From Chloroflexota bacterium (GTDB taxonomy: Bacteria > Chloroflexota > Dehalococcoidia > Lucifugimonadales > UBA3495), in contig JAQBXL010000006.1 in assembly GCA_027624135.1 (NCBI GenBank), positions 1-57,478 on the forward strand: a DNA stretch of 57,478 bases, given 5' to 3'. Positions 9,536 through 18,411 of this stretch are shown in pieces (position 1 is the first letter of the stretch; the number at the start of each line of letters is the position of its first letter). Both the position numbers and the translations under genes were made by a program. The notes beneath the pieces are model-generated. The model ran no database searches and was not told the DNA's origin. It saw nothing but the letters and a program-made list of their open reading frames with translations.

Positions 9536-9573
9536 CCTTCCGCCGTCCTTCCGCCGTCCTTCTGCGGAAGGAC
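9536..9573. repeat. 11-base tandem repeat overlapping a perfect hairpin
   Basis: CCTTCCGCCGT occurs twice in tandem (9536-9546, 9547-9557), followed by a partial third unit. The array overlaps a perfect 10-base-pair stem (9545-9554 with 9564-9573, 9-base loop). It lies between galU and the DinB-like gene and could act as an RNA hairpin or attenuator between them; no strong T-run is present on either strand. Confidence 0.6.
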
Positions 9574-9596
9574 TGTTAATCTTTCGGGGGATGGCT

Positions 9597-10466
9597 CTAT
9601 ATCCAGTCTTGAAATTCTCGTAATAGCGAAAGCGCTTCCTCTTTTGTGTCTTCCCGGTCCAATGCGAACGCTAGCGACGCCCGAAGCAGGCCCATGGGCG
9701 TTCCTCCGTCAAAACGTTTGCCGACGAATTGGTAGGCATAAAGATCATGGTCATGGATCAGGGCTAACAGGCCATCAGTTAGTTGGATCTCGCCCTTAGC
9801 GCCTGGCCGGGTGTTTTCGAGATACTGAAATATCTGAGGGGGCAAGATGTATCGGCCGACTATAGTCAGATTGGAAGGCTCTTGATCTCTGGGTGGCTTC
9901 TCCACCATCCCCTTGATCTTGTGAAGCCGGTCCGACACTGGCGTTCCATCGACCACTCCGTAGTTATGGATCACCTCCCAGGGCAACTCCTCCACCGCTA
10001 TCACCCCGGCGTTAACTTCCTCAGATACCTGCACCATCTGGGCGATTGCGCCGGGTGAATGGGCAATGATGTCGTCAGGCAGAATGACCACGAAAGGCTC
10101 GTCGCCAACGGCCTCCTTGGCCATCAACACCGCGTGACCCAGGCCCAGGGCCTCGTGCTGCAGGACAAAGCTTACTTTGGCCAATCCGGCCGCTTCTGCG
10201 ACTCTATCCAACAGTTCCTGATCGCCACTGGCAGCCAGACGTTGTTCCAGTGCGGTATGGGGCTGAAAGTAATCGCTGATCGATTCCTTGCCGGGCGATG
10301 TGACGATGATGACCTCTTCCACCCCGGCCTCTGCTGCCTCTGCCACAACGTATTGCAGCAGCGGCCGATCGATTATGGGAAGAAGCTCTTTAGGGACAGA
10401 CATGGTTACCGGCAAAAACCGGGTGCCCAGACCTGCCGCTGGTATGACTGCTTTGCGAATCTTCAT
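9597..10466 (-). CDS. galU: UTP-glucose-1-phosphate uridylyltransferase
   Basis: Makes UDP-glucose from glucose-1-phosphate and UTP for cell-envelope polysaccharide and trehalose or glycogen routes. The 289-residue sequence starts with the nucleotidyltransferase signature AAGLGTRFLP followed by PKELLPI, and contains LPDDII (metal and nucleotide site) and VEKP further on. The length fits bacterial GalU (about 290-300). The start is ATG at 10466. Other sugar nucleotidyltransferases (such as RmlA) differ in the N-terminal motif and spacing, so GalU is preferred. Confidence 0.95.
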   Translation of the reverse strand: MKIRKAVIPAAGLGTRFLPVTMSVPKELLPIIDRPLLQYVVAEAAEAGVEEVIIVTSPGKESISDYFQPHTALEQRLAASGDQELLDRVAEAAGLAKVSFVLQHEALGLGHAVLMAKEAVGDEPFVVILPDDIIAHSPGAIAQMVQVSEEVNAGVIAVEELPWEVIHNYGVVDGTPVSDRLHKIKGMVEKPPRDQEPSNLTIVGRYILPPQIFQYLENTRPGAKGEIQLTDGLLALIHDHDLYAYQFVGKRFDGGTPMGLLRASLAFALDREDTKEEALSLLREFQDWI

Positions 10467-10616
10467 GAATACTGACGAATGCGTATCGAATCTAGATTTT
10501 GTGCTTCTCGAAGAGAGTCACAGCAAGCGATACCCCTTGACTCTGCCACTCCTCCAATCCTACCATGATACTGAGGCCGTGCTAAACGGGGAGTTAGCGG
10601 TGCCCTGTATCCGCAA

Positions 10617-10630
10617 TCCGCTATAGCGGA
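10617..10630. repeat. 14-base perfect palindrome upstream of the SRP RNA gene
   Basis: TCCGCTATAGCGGA reads the same on both strands and sits about 57 bases before the proposed SRP RNA start, in the divergent region between galU and the RNA gene. It might be a protein-binding site or overlap a -10 element (TATAGC). No function is shown. Confidence 0.4.
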
Positions 10631-10686
10631 GTCTAATCCCTCCCCTCGGCGGGGCCAAAGGGCCCATATCTTGAGCAGTGATATTG

Positions 10687-10786
10687 AGGGCTGGGTCCCG
10701 CGCGACGTAGACTTGTGAACCCCGCCAGATCCGGAAGGAAGCAACGGTAAACAGGAACCTATGTGCGCCGCGGGAGTGCCTGGCCT
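10687..10786 (+). ncRNA. ffs: 4.5S-type signal recognition particle RNA
   Basis: The region carries the highly conserved bacterial SRP RNA core: GTGAACCCCGCCAG, then the GGAA tetraloop in CCGGAAGGAAGCA, and the returning strand GTGCGCC...GTGCCTGGC. The outer ends pair (AGGGCTGGGTCCCGCG with CGCGGGAGTGCCTGGCCT), closing a long hairpin of about 100 nt, the usual size of the short bacterial form. This RNA scaffolds Ffh and FtsY to target ribosomes making membrane proteins. Ends are set by pairing and are good to a few bases. Confidence 0.92.
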
Positions 10787-10899
10787 GAGTCATCGCTCAC
10801 GAAATGCCTGATGGTCAATGACAACGGGAGGTGTGCGGCCTTAACCATGTCTCCTTTCAGCCTAGCGCCAATCTGCCTAAATATTTGGTCGCTAAGGCC

Positions 10900-11742
10900 G
10901 TGACGATTTCCGCTCGCGGCCCCCGCAAGTCCCTCGGCCAACATTTCTTGACCGACGGCCGGACTGCTGCCCGCATTCTTGACGCGGCCGACCTTTCTCC
11001 AGACGACGTGATCGTTGAGATCGGACCCGGCCGCGGGGTACTGACTCGCGGATTGGTGGACCGGGTAAAACGGGTGGTGGCCATTGAGCTGGACGGAGAA
11101 CTCGCGGCTGCCCTTCCGTCGCGATTGGAGTTTCCGGACAACCTGACCTGCATCGAGGGGGACGCCAGGGAAGTCGATCTGGCCGAACTCATCGCTCCTG
11201 ATACCAACTACAAAGTGGTCGCCAACCTACCCTACTACGCTGCCAGCTTCATCGTCCGGCAGTTGTTGGAGTCGCCACCGAAACCGGACTTGTTGGTGGT
11301 CATGGTTCAGCAGGAAGTGGCAAAAAACATGGCGGCCCAACCAGGCGACATGCGAGTCCTATCGGTCGCCACCCAGTTCTACGCCAGGGTCAAGATGGTT
11401 TGCTCCGTGCCGCCAAAATACTTTCGACCCGCTCCCAAGGTCAATTCCACCGTGGTGCGCTTGGACGTCCTTCCGGAGCCTGCGGTCGAAGTCGCGAGTG
11501 AAGAAGATTTCTTTCAAGTGGTACGGGCGGGTTTTGCCGCGCCACGGAAACAGATACGCAATTCCCTGAGTCACGGGCTGGGTATCGAACCTGGCGTTGC
11601 CGGCCAGATACTGGAGCGGGCGGGCATCGACGCTACCCGGAGGCCCCAGACTTTGGAGATTCCAGAATGGGCGTCTGTTTACCGGGCCATGTCCCTTACG
11701 GCGCAGACAGTTGCCGATTCTCAGCCAGATGAGGAGGACTAG
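10900..11742 (+). CDS. ksgA: 16S rRNA dimethyladenosine transferase (RsmA/KsgA)
   Basis: Methylates two adjacent adenosines near the 3' end of 16S rRNA during small-subunit maturation, using S-adenosylmethionine. Visible motifs are LGQHFLTD at the N-terminus, EIGPGRGVLT (SAM-binding motif I) and NLPYY (motif IV). The C-terminus has the helical domain with FRPAPKVNSTVV. The frame extends up to GTG at 10831, which would overlap its own ribosome-binding sequence. Starting at GTG 10900 leaves 11 residues before LGQHF and a 280-residue protein, the normal size, so I prefer it; the start is uncertain. ispE follows after two bases. Confidence 0.95.
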   Translation: MTISARGPRKSLGQHFLTDGRTAARILDAADLSPDDVIVEIGPGRGVLTRGLVDRVKRVVAIELDGELAAALPSRLEFPDNLTCIEGDAREVDLAELIAPDTNYKVVANLPYYAASFIVRQLLESPPKPDLLVVMVQQEVAKNMAAQPGDMRVLSVATQFYARVKMVCSVPPKYFRPAPKVNSTVVRLDVLPEPAVEVASEEDFFQVVRAGFAAPRKQIRNSLSHGLGIEPGVAGQILERAGIDATRRPQTLEIPEWASVYRAMSLTAQTVADSQPDEED

Positions 11743-11744
11743 GC

Positions 11745-12635
11745 TTGGAGATACCTGCCTACGCCAAGCTGAACCTGACATTCGAGGTGTTGGGCCGCCG
11801 CAACGATGGCTTTCACGAAGTCACAACGATAATGCAGACCATTGGATTGGCCGACGTGATTCGGATCGAGCCGAATCCAGGGCTCAAGGTGGATTGCGAA
11901 TACCCGGAGTTGGCCGGGGACCAGAATCTGGTCTGGCGCGCCGCTGTCGAATTGGCCAATGTGGGCGGCGTAGAACCGAACGCCGGCATAACCATTGAAA
12001 AACATATCCCCGTTGCTATGGGACTAGGCGGAGGCAGCAGCGATGCCGCCGCAGCGTTGCTGGGGCTGAATGAGCTATGGAACCTTGGCCTCTCCCTAGA
12101 TGAACTGGCTTCCGTGGCGGCGAGATTGGGTTCCGATGTTTCCTTTTTTCTCTGGGGAGGGACTGCTCTGGCGCAAGGACGGGGTGAACAGATCACTAGA
12201 TTGCCTTCACTGCCGCCCCTGGCGGTGACTTTGGTGTTCCCGGACTTGCTGGTCCCCAACAAAACGGCGGCCATGTATTCCAAGCTGACCATGGCTAATT
12301 TCAGCGACGGTGGCGTTACCCGGCGCATGGTTCAGACTTTGGTAGGGGGGCAGTTTGTGGTTGAATCGGTGGGCGGTCTCATCTTCAATGCATTCTCTGA
12401 GGTGGCGAAATGGGCCTTCCCTGAATTGATGGAAATGAGCCGTGAAGTTGCTAATCAGGGCGGTCCAGCTATGCACTTGTGCGGGGCCGGGCCGGCATTG
12501 TTCACGCTGCCCTCAAGCGAAGAAGAGCATCAGAGCATCGCAGAAGTGTTGCAACCGCACAGCGCGGGGGTTTACCTTGTTAATGCGGTACCCCCAGAAA
12601 AATGCGGCATGGGATCGTTACCTGCGGGCGCTTAA
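11745..12635 (+). CDS. ispE: 4-diphosphocytidyl-2-C-methyl-D-erythritol kinase
   Basis: Phosphorylates CDP-methylerythritol in the MEP route to isoprenoid precursors. The 296-residue protein has the GHMP-kinase layout: an N-terminal AYAKLNLTFEVLGRR substrate segment, the ATP loop MGLGGGSSDAAAAL near residues 91-104, and a C-terminal GAGPALF. The TTG start at 11745 lies seven bases after GAGGAGG. The ksgA-ispE order is common in bacteria, and the two-base gap suggests co-translation. No other MEP gene is in the window. Confidence 0.95.
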   Translation: MEIPAYAKLNLTFEVLGRRNDGFHEVTTIMQTIGLADVIRIEPNPGLKVDCEYPELAGDQNLVWRAAVELANVGGVEPNAGITIEKHIPVAMGLGGGSSDAAAALLGLNELWNLGLSLDELASVAARLGSDVSFFLWGGTALAQGRGEQITRLPSLPPLAVTLVFPDLLVPNKTAAMYSKLTMANFSDGGVTRRMVQTLVGGQFVVESVGGLIFNAFSEVAKWAFPELMEMSREVANQGGPAMHLCGAGPALFTLPSSEEEHQSIAEVLQPHSAGVYLVNAVPPEKCGMGSLPAGA

Positions 12636-12672
12636 CTGAGCCCAAATTAGCTATTCAGCAAAGGTTCAATCA

Positions 12673-13539
12673 ATGGGCGAACTTGCCAGCATCTCCATCG
12701 GGATAAATCCAAATCTGATTGACGTAGGCAACTTCACCCTTTCCTGGCATGGAGTGACGACCTTTATTGGAGTGGCTTTAGCGGTCTATCTAACGGCGCG
12801 TTGGGGCGGAAAAGAGGGGCTGAATGTAGATTCCATCTACTCCGTAGCAGTATGGGCCATCATCGGCGGAGTGATCGGCGCCAGACTCCTACACGTGATC
12901 GATTTCTGGGATGAGGTTTACAAAGACGATATCGTCAGTGTCTTTACTGTCTGGTCGGGAGGCATCGCGATCTATGGCGCCTTGCTGGGTGGTTTCGTCG
13001 GTGGTGCAAGCTACATCGCGATCCGCAACTCGGACTGGTTCCTAAACATGTGGGAGAAAGTCTTTCCCTTCATGGGAGAAGCCCACCGCGCCAACCTGCC
13101 TGGAATAGGCCGTATAGCAGACATTACCGCACCCGCCGTATTGCTTGGAATGGCCATCGGCCGCGTCGGCGATATCATCAATGGGGAACACTTCTCCAAG
13201 ATCACCGATCTGCCCTGGGGCGTCATCTACACCCATGCGAATAGTCCAGGAATATTCAGGCCGCCGACCCACCCCGCCGTCGCGTATGAATTGATCTTCG
13301 ACCTGTTGCTGTTCGCTGCCATTTGGCCATTGCGGAACCGGCTGCGCCCCAATGGCATGTTCTTCGCCCTTTTCTTGGGCGCCTATTCCATAGGCCGGTT
13401 CTACCTGAGTTTCTTGAGAGAGGAATTCAACGAGTACTTCGGGGTTCTGAACGAGGCTCAGGTCGTGGCGATAATCGTGGTGATAATCACTGTGCCACTG
13501 CTGGTCTGGAAGGCTCAACTGGTGCGGCCGAACAGCTGA
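12673..13539 (+). CDS. lgt: Prolipoprotein diacylglyceryl transferase
   Basis: Membrane enzyme that moves diacylglycerol from phosphatidylglycerol to the lipobox cysteine of lipoprotein precursors. The 288-residue sequence has about seven hydrophobic segments. Family elements are SWHGVTTFIG near the N-terminus, SGGIAIYGALLGG, GRVGDIINGE (the Lgt signature region) and HPAVAYEL. The ATG start at 12673 is 37 bases after ispE. It provides the activity needed by lipoproteins such as the binding protein at 45.4 kb. It converges on recJ. Confidence 0.96.
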   Translation: MGELASISIGINPNLIDVGNFTLSWHGVTTFIGVALAVYLTARWGGKEGLNVDSIYSVAVWAIIGGVIGARLLHVIDFWDEVYKDDIVSVFTVWSGGIAIYGALLGGFVGGASYIAIRNSDWFLNMWEKVFPFMGEAHRANLPGIGRIADITAPAVLLGMAIGRVGDIINGEHFSKITDLPWGVIYTHANSPGIFRPPTHPAVAYELIFDLLLFAAIWPLRNRLRPNGMFFALFLGAYSIGRFYLSFLREEFNEYFGVLNEAQVVAIIVVIITVPLLVWKAQLVRPNS

Positions 13540-13596
13540 TTGGCCTGAAGCTCTGGTAGAAGCCTTGATAGGAGCCCTGGCCGAAGTCCGGCAGGA

Positions 13597-15288
13597 CTAC
13601 CCTTGGGACGGTCGGAAGTCCAGCAGCTTCAACGCGATGGCCCCTTTCCCCCGGTAAGAGTCGTTGGTGATTGTGAATGCCAGATCCACGTATTGGGTGG
13701 CTGGCTTCCAATTATCGCCTTGATTAAAAGCTAGCGCCGTGAACTGGCCGCCGTTCTGCTCCACTCTCAACCGTAGGTGTTGCTGTTCCCGGCCCATGTG
13801 GGCATATTCCAGCACTCTAGCCCCCAGGCTGGCAAAAACCGGCCTGGCATTCGCGGGGCCAAAAGGCTCCAAGTCATTGATCCACCGTACTGCCTCAACG
13901 TTCAAGTCGCCCAGATCAATGACGGCGTCTATCTCCAACGTCTGGATCAGGCCCGGGGTTTCAAGAGCTTCGGCGCAATAGGCCACCAAACGCGATTTAA
14001 GCTGGGGAATGGCAGAAGTTGGGACTGTGAGCCCGGCTGCCTGGGAATGCCCCCCAAACCGGACTAGAAGGTCCTCGCAGGACTCCATAGCAGCGGCTAT
14101 GTTAAAAGTGGGGATACTGCGCCCACTCGCCACGCTGAATTCTCCTTCCACAGCGATGACAATAGCCGGACGCCGATACCGGTCCACCAACCGGCCCGCA
14201 ATCAAGCCGGACACGCCCCGAAGGAACCGCTCGTCGGAAATCACGATGATGGACGGCAGTTCTCCCAAGTCCTCAACCAACTGATCGGCTATCTCATATG
14301 CCTCTGCGCTGACCGCTCGCCGTTCCAAGTTCAATGACTCCAGTTTATGGGCCAGGGCGCCTGCTTCTTCCGGAGAGGAAGTGGTCAAAAGCCTGTAACT
14401 GTCCATTGGGTCGCCCAGGCGGCCCGCCGAATTCAGTCTGGGCGATATCTGGAATGACACGGTTTCGGCGCTGATATCTTCCGGGTCGATCCTGGCAGAA
14501 CTGTAGAGAGCGCGCAGGCCGGGCCGACGAGTATTGGCCAATGCGCGCAGACCTTCCTTGACCAGATACCGGTTCTCATCCAGCAGCGGCACCAGGTCGG
14601 CAATGGTACCCAAAGCTGCCAGCTCCAACAATTCAGGATCCCAGGGCTGACCGTGGAAATCGTACAGCCCCTGTATTAGCTTGAATGCGAGTCCGGCACC
14701 GCAGAGATCGATAAATGGGTAATCGCCACCGGGTATTTTGGGGTTCAGCGACGTCACCGCGTTTGGCACCCCGTCGTGGGGAAGGTGATGATCTGTGATA
14801 ATCACGTCAACGCCGCGCTGCTTGGCGTAATCCACCTCATCAAATGCGGTGATCCCGCAGTCCACGGTAATGATCAGGGTCACACCTTGGGCCGCCAGGG
14901 TATCTATGGCGGCGTTGGACAGACCGTGCCCCTCGTCAACGCGGTGGGGTAGGTACGGTATGACCGGCATTCCCAAGGAAGAAAGGCCCTCGGATATGAT
15001 GGCTGTGCCGGTGATGCCATCTACGTCGAAGTCGCCGAACACACCGACTCGTTCGCCAGCTTTCACAGCGGCATACAGGCGTTTCAGCGCGTCATCCATA
15101 CCGGCGATGCGCAAAGGGTCGTAGGGTAGACGGTGTGGCGGATCAAGAAAGGAGGCCAGCTTCTGAGGTGTGTCGATCCCTCGCTTGACCAGTACTTGAG
15201 CGATGGCCGCTGGCACGTTGTCAGAGAGATTGTGATCGCCGAGGGCAGATGGTAGTGACCAAGTCTTTTCCCGACCGGTGATCGTCAC
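13597..15288 (-). CDS. recJ: Single-stranded-DNA-specific 5'-3' exonuclease RecJ
   Basis: DHH-family nuclease used in recombination and mismatch or base-excision repair. Motifs in order are GDFDVDGITG (metal-binding Asp cluster), VDCGI, and ITDHHLP (the DHH box), then a DHHA1 domain with SGRS and FGGHSQAAG, and a C-terminal OB-like domain. The open frame continues to an ATG at 15351 inside fabF. GTG at 15288 lies five bases after the fabF stop and gives about 563 residues, matching the family, so I choose it. It is the last gene of the minus-strand run. Confidence 0.95.
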   Translation of the reverse strand: MTITGREKTWSLPSALGDHNLSDNVPAAIAQVLVKRGIDTPQKLASFLDPPHRLPYDPLRIAGMDDALKRLYAAVKAGERVGVFGDFDVDGITGTAIISEGLSSLGMPVIPYLPHRVDEGHGLSNAAIDTLAAQGVTLIITVDCGITAFDEVDYAKQRGVDVIITDHHLPHDGVPNAVTSLNPKIPGGDYPFIDLCGAGLAFKLIQGLYDFHGQPWDPELLELAALGTIADLVPLLDENRYLVKEGLRALANTRRPGLRALYSSARIDPEDISAETVSFQISPRLNSAGRLGDPMDSYRLLTTSSPEEAGALAHKLESLNLERRAVSAEAYEIADQLVEDLGELPSIIVISDERFLRGVSGLIAGRLVDRYRRPAIVIAVEGEFSVASGRSIPTFNIAAAMESCEDLLVRFGGHSQAAGLTVPTSAIPQLKSRLVAYCAEALETPGLIQTLEIDAVIDLGDLNVEAVRWINDLEPFGPANARPVFASLGARVLEYAHMGREQQHLRLRVEQNGGQFTALAFNQGDNWKPATQYVDLAFTITNDSYRGKGAIALKLLDFRPSQG

Positions 15289-15292
15289 CGGT

Positions 15293-16546
15293 TTATCGGT
15301 CCTGGCCGGGTTTGCCGAAGACCAACACCGAATTATGGCCACCAAATCCAAAGGAATTACTCATGGTAACGTTGAGTTCCTTCTTGATGGCGGTATTAGG
15401 GGTGTAATCCAGGTCGCAATCTGGATCCGGTTCAGACAGGTTTATGGTCGGCGGAATCAGGCTGTTCTCTATGGCCAGTATGCAGAAACAAGCTTCCAAG
15501 GCGCCACCGGAACCCAAGAGGTGACCGGTCATGGATTTTGTGGAACTTATCGGCACCCGGTATGCGTCCTCGCCAAGCGCCGCCTTGATGGCCTTGGTCT
15601 CGTGGCGGTCATTAAGCGGTGTGGATGTGCCGTGGGCGTTGATGTAATCGACCTCAGATGAGTCAACGCCAGCTTCTTCCAGAGCCTTGGTCATTGCCCG
15701 GGCAGCGCTTTCGCCAGACTCCATGGGCTCAACCAGATGATAGGCATCGGAGGTCGCAGCGTAGCCTTTGATCTCGGCCAAGGGTGTGACGCCGCGCCGG
15801 TTAGCGCTCTCTTCACTCTCTAGCACCAACACTGCCGCGCCTTCACCCATGACGAAACCGTCTCGTTGAACGTCGAAAGGGCGGCTGGCTTTGCTGGGGT
15901 CTTCGTTGAACCGGGAAAGAGCCCGAAGGGCGTTGAACCCAGCGACCGCTATTGGCACAACCGGTGCTTCGCTGCCGCCAGCTAGGACGATGTCTTCTTG
16001 ACCGCGCCGTATCATTGCCCAAGCCTGGCCTAAGGCATCGGCGCCGCTGGAGCAGGACGAAACTGCACAGTAGTTGGCGCCCATCGATCCAGTGACCATT
16101 GAGACCTGCGCCGAGGCCATATCACCCAACATCATGGGAATGAGGAATGGACTGACGCGCTTAGGGCCTCGGGAAAGGAGAATCTCATGCTGCTCGGAAA
16201 GAGTACTGATGCCGCCGATGCCGCTTCCGATGATTACACCGATGCGGTATGGGTCGGTGCTTCCGGGTTCCAGACCGGCCTGGCGGCAAGCCTGTTGGGC
16301 TGCAACTGAGGCAAACTGGGCGAAGCGGTCCATTCGCCGGGCAACTTTGCGATCAAGGTAATCTTCTGGTTCGAAGCCTTTAACCTCGGCGGCGAAATGG
16401 GTGTCGAAACCCTCGACATCAAAGGCCGTGATGTAGTCCACTCCAGAGCGGCCATTCACGATGCCGTCCCAGGTGGTTTCTACGTCTAATCCAAGAGGGC
16501 TGATGATTCCTAGGCCGGTGACCATCACCCGGTGATTTCCGGTCAT
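15293..16546 (-). CDS. fabF: Beta-ketoacyl-ACP synthase II (FabF), copy 1
   Basis: Condensing enzyme that elongates acyl-ACP with malonyl-ACP in type II fatty-acid synthesis. The 417 residues show the catalytic Cys165 in SSCSSGADAL, the first active-site His in NAHGTSTPLND and the second in KSMTGHLLGSGG. The ATG at 16546 follows GGGAG. The recJ start lies directly downstream and an upstream hairpin (16569-16594) separates it from the radical SAM gene. No acpP, fabD or fabG is adjacent, which is unusual for fabF. Confidence 0.95.
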   Translation of the reverse strand: MTGNHRVMVTGLGIISPLGLDVETTWDGIVNGRSGVDYITAFDVEGFDTHFAAEVKGFEPEDYLDRKVARRMDRFAQFASVAAQQACRQAGLEPGSTDPYRIGVIIGSGIGGISTLSEQHEILLSRGPKRVSPFLIPMMLGDMASAQVSMVTGSMGANYCAVSSCSSGADALGQAWAMIRRGQEDIVLAGGSEAPVVPIAVAGFNALRALSRFNEDPSKASRPFDVQRDGFVMGEGAAVLVLESEESANRRGVTPLAEIKGYAATSDAYHLVEPMESGESAARAMTKALEEAGVDSSEVDYINAHGTSTPLNDRHETKAIKAALGEDAYRVPISSTKSMTGHLLGSGGALEACFCILAIENSLIPPTINLSEPDPDCDLDYTPNTAIKKELNVTMSNSFGFGGHNSVLVFGKPGQDR

Positions 16547-16568
16547 ATACTCCCACCCCTACACTAAA

Positions 16569-16594
16569 GTGAAGGCCCGAGATCGAGCCTTCAC
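16569..16594 (-). terminator. Hairpin between the radical SAM gene and fabF
   Basis: GTGAAGGC (16569-16576) pairs perfectly with GCCTTCAC (16587-16594), with further partial pairing inside. On the minus strand it directly follows the radical SAM gene stop and is followed by a short T-rich stretch. It is probably a weak terminator. Confidence 0.5.
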
Positions 16595-16626
16595 GAATCA
16601 CAATCTTGGGTCCAGATACGGTGGCG

Positions 16627-18411
16627 CTATTTCTTGACCGCGCCGCCTCTGGTGGAGACGCTCACCGTTTCATCGATCAAGCCGGTGAGCTCGGTGATAC
16701 GTCCTGAAATGCTCATCGCCAATTCCTGGTTGCCGGCCGGCCCAGCTAGTTGCTTCAGAGAATCGGACAATTCGGCGATTCGGCTGCCAATCGCTTCCGT
16801 CGCATCTTTCCTAGCGTTGGCCAAAGGCTGGGACACTGCCCGGACCTGGTCAACTAGTTCATTCACTTTCTGGGAGATGTTTTCTCCGAACTCATTCCCG
16901 GCCAGATTGGCGGTGTCCGACCAGTTGTGTAGCGCCTCGGTGGCTTCACCGAGCCGAGAGGCCAACGTATCGCTAAAGTCCTTGCTGTGGGCGGCCAACC
17001 GCAGTTTGTAGTTCCGGAGTATCCGGAAGACCCGCCGGTAAACATCGTCAACCGGATTCAACTTAGCAGAATATTGATCAAACAGATCCCTGCTCTCCTG
17101 CATCGTCCAGCGGGAGTCCTGATGGACAAACTGGCGTCCGGTGTATAGATGATAAGGACGCATCTTCCCCTCGGCCAAGATATCGCCATTCTCGTCCAGC
17201 GGCACCAACGAGTCCCAGTTGGAGGTGGCCGGCAGCGGAGTCAAGAAATTGACGGTCTGGTATTTGCTAACGGTTGTTACCCAATCCGCCAGGTCCATGA
17301 TGCTTTTTCCGGTATCGTACGGAAGCCCAATGATGGTCATTGCGACCACCGTGAACCCTTCGCGGTTGAGATACCCCAGATCTGTATGCATCTGACCCGG
17401 CTCCTGCCGTTTGTTCACGGCCAGAAGGTTTTCGGCGTTGTCCGACTCGACACCCACGTAAAGCATGTTGATGTTGGCGTCTTGCATGGCCGCGGCCAAT
17501 ACCGGGTCCTGGCCGACCTCGGCCCTGACCTGGCAGATCATGTTCATCTTATCGGTGTGGCCTTTCCAGCTTTGCAGCCGGGCTAATCGCTCATCACGGA
17601 ACTTAACCGCTCGCATGGGCGGTGCGTGAAGGTCATCAGATATAAAGACCTGGAACGATCCACTTCTGGATGAGTGGATCAAGCCATCACTGGCCAGGTC
17701 TGTGAGTTGTGTCAATCGCTTTATCTCGGTTTCCCGGGAAATCATCCGGTAGCCGAGGAACTGCTGAATAACCTGGCAGTAGGTGCAGCTTTCGGTGCAA
17801 CCTCGAATGGTCTCCAGCACCCCACCAGCCATTGGGTTATCGGAAGAGAGGTCTTTGATCGACCGGAAATCGGGCAGTTCCACGAAATCCGGGTTGACCA
17901 GGCCTTGGCGTTTGGTCTGGACGATGCCCCCGTTCTTCCGGTAGCTGATTCCGGGAATCTTATTCAGGTATTGTTCCCGGTCGGCGCCTGTGTGCTCCAA
18001 CAAAACGTCGGACAATTGTCCGATGATGTCTTCGCCCTCGCGTTGGACAATCACATCGAAATCGCCGTAGTTGAAGGCCTCTTCGGCGAGAGGGCTCATC
18101 TGGGGGCCGCCACCGATGGTGACTAAATCTGGGTGGAATTGCTTGGCTAACCGGGCGATCTGATACCCACGGGGCGCTTCATTGATCAGGGCTGTGACCA
18201 TGAAGATATCGACACCTTCCAGGTCCTTGTCTGGATCCATCAACCCTGAGCGGTCCTCGAACCAGATCTCACGCTCATAGATATTTGGACCTTCCCACTG
18301 GGCGAGAGCGCCCGAAAGGAAGAGCAACCCTTGCCTGGGTATGGCTACATATTCAAAATTTCCGCCGGCGGACGCTGGTTGAAACAGCATCACCCGCTTT
18401 ATTCGCGACAT
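16627..18411 (-). CDS. B12-binding-type radical SAM protein with long C-terminal helical extension
   Basis: A 594-residue protein. Residues about 1-140 resemble the Rossmann-like cobalamin-binding domain (TIGGGPQMSP at about 98-107; no DxHxxG ligand motif). A radical SAM core follows, with CTESCTYC (Cys205, Cys209, Cys212) to hold the 4Fe-4S cluster, plus VGVESDN and TIIGLP downstream. From about residue 460 to the end lies a polar, heptad-like helical tail rich in Ala, Glu and Asn, which is not part of the usual core. The family includes methyltransferases and cyclases (BchE, HpnP and relatives), but the substrate is not readable. The ATG at 18411 follows AGGAG. Confidence 0.8.
   Translation of the reverse strand: MSRIKRVMLFQPASAGGNFEYVAIPRQGLLFLSGALAQWEGPNIYEREIWFEDRSGLMDPDKDLEGVDIFMVTALINEAPRGYQIARLAKQFHPDLVTIGGGPQMSPLAEEAFNYGDFDVIVQREGEDIIGQLSDVLLEHTGADREQYLNKIPGISYRKNGGIVQTKRQGLVNPDFVELPDFRSIKDLSSDNPMAGGVLETIRGCTESCTYCQVIQQFLGYRMISRETEIKRLTQLTDLASDGLIHSSRSGSFQVFISDDLHAPPMRAVKFRDERLARLQSWKGHTDKMNMICQVRAEVGQDPVLAAAMQDANINMLYVGVESDNAENLLAVNKRQEPGQMHTDLGYLNREGFTVVAMTIIGLPYDTGKSIMDLADWVTTVSKYQTVNFLTPLPATSNWDSLVPLDENGDILAEGKMRPYHLYTGRQFVHQDSRWTMQESRDLFDQYSAKLNPVDDVYRRVFRILRNYKLRLAAHSKDFSDTLASRLGEATEALHNWSDTANLAGNEFGENISQKVNELVDQVRAVSQPLANARKDATEAIGSRIAELSDSLKQLAGPAGNQELAMSISGRITELTGLIDETVSVSTRGGAVKK

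Noticed and set aside
15289-15351. Longer recJ with an ATG at 15351
   Set aside because: It would overlap the fabF 3' end by about 60 bases; GTG 15288 fits spacing and family length better.
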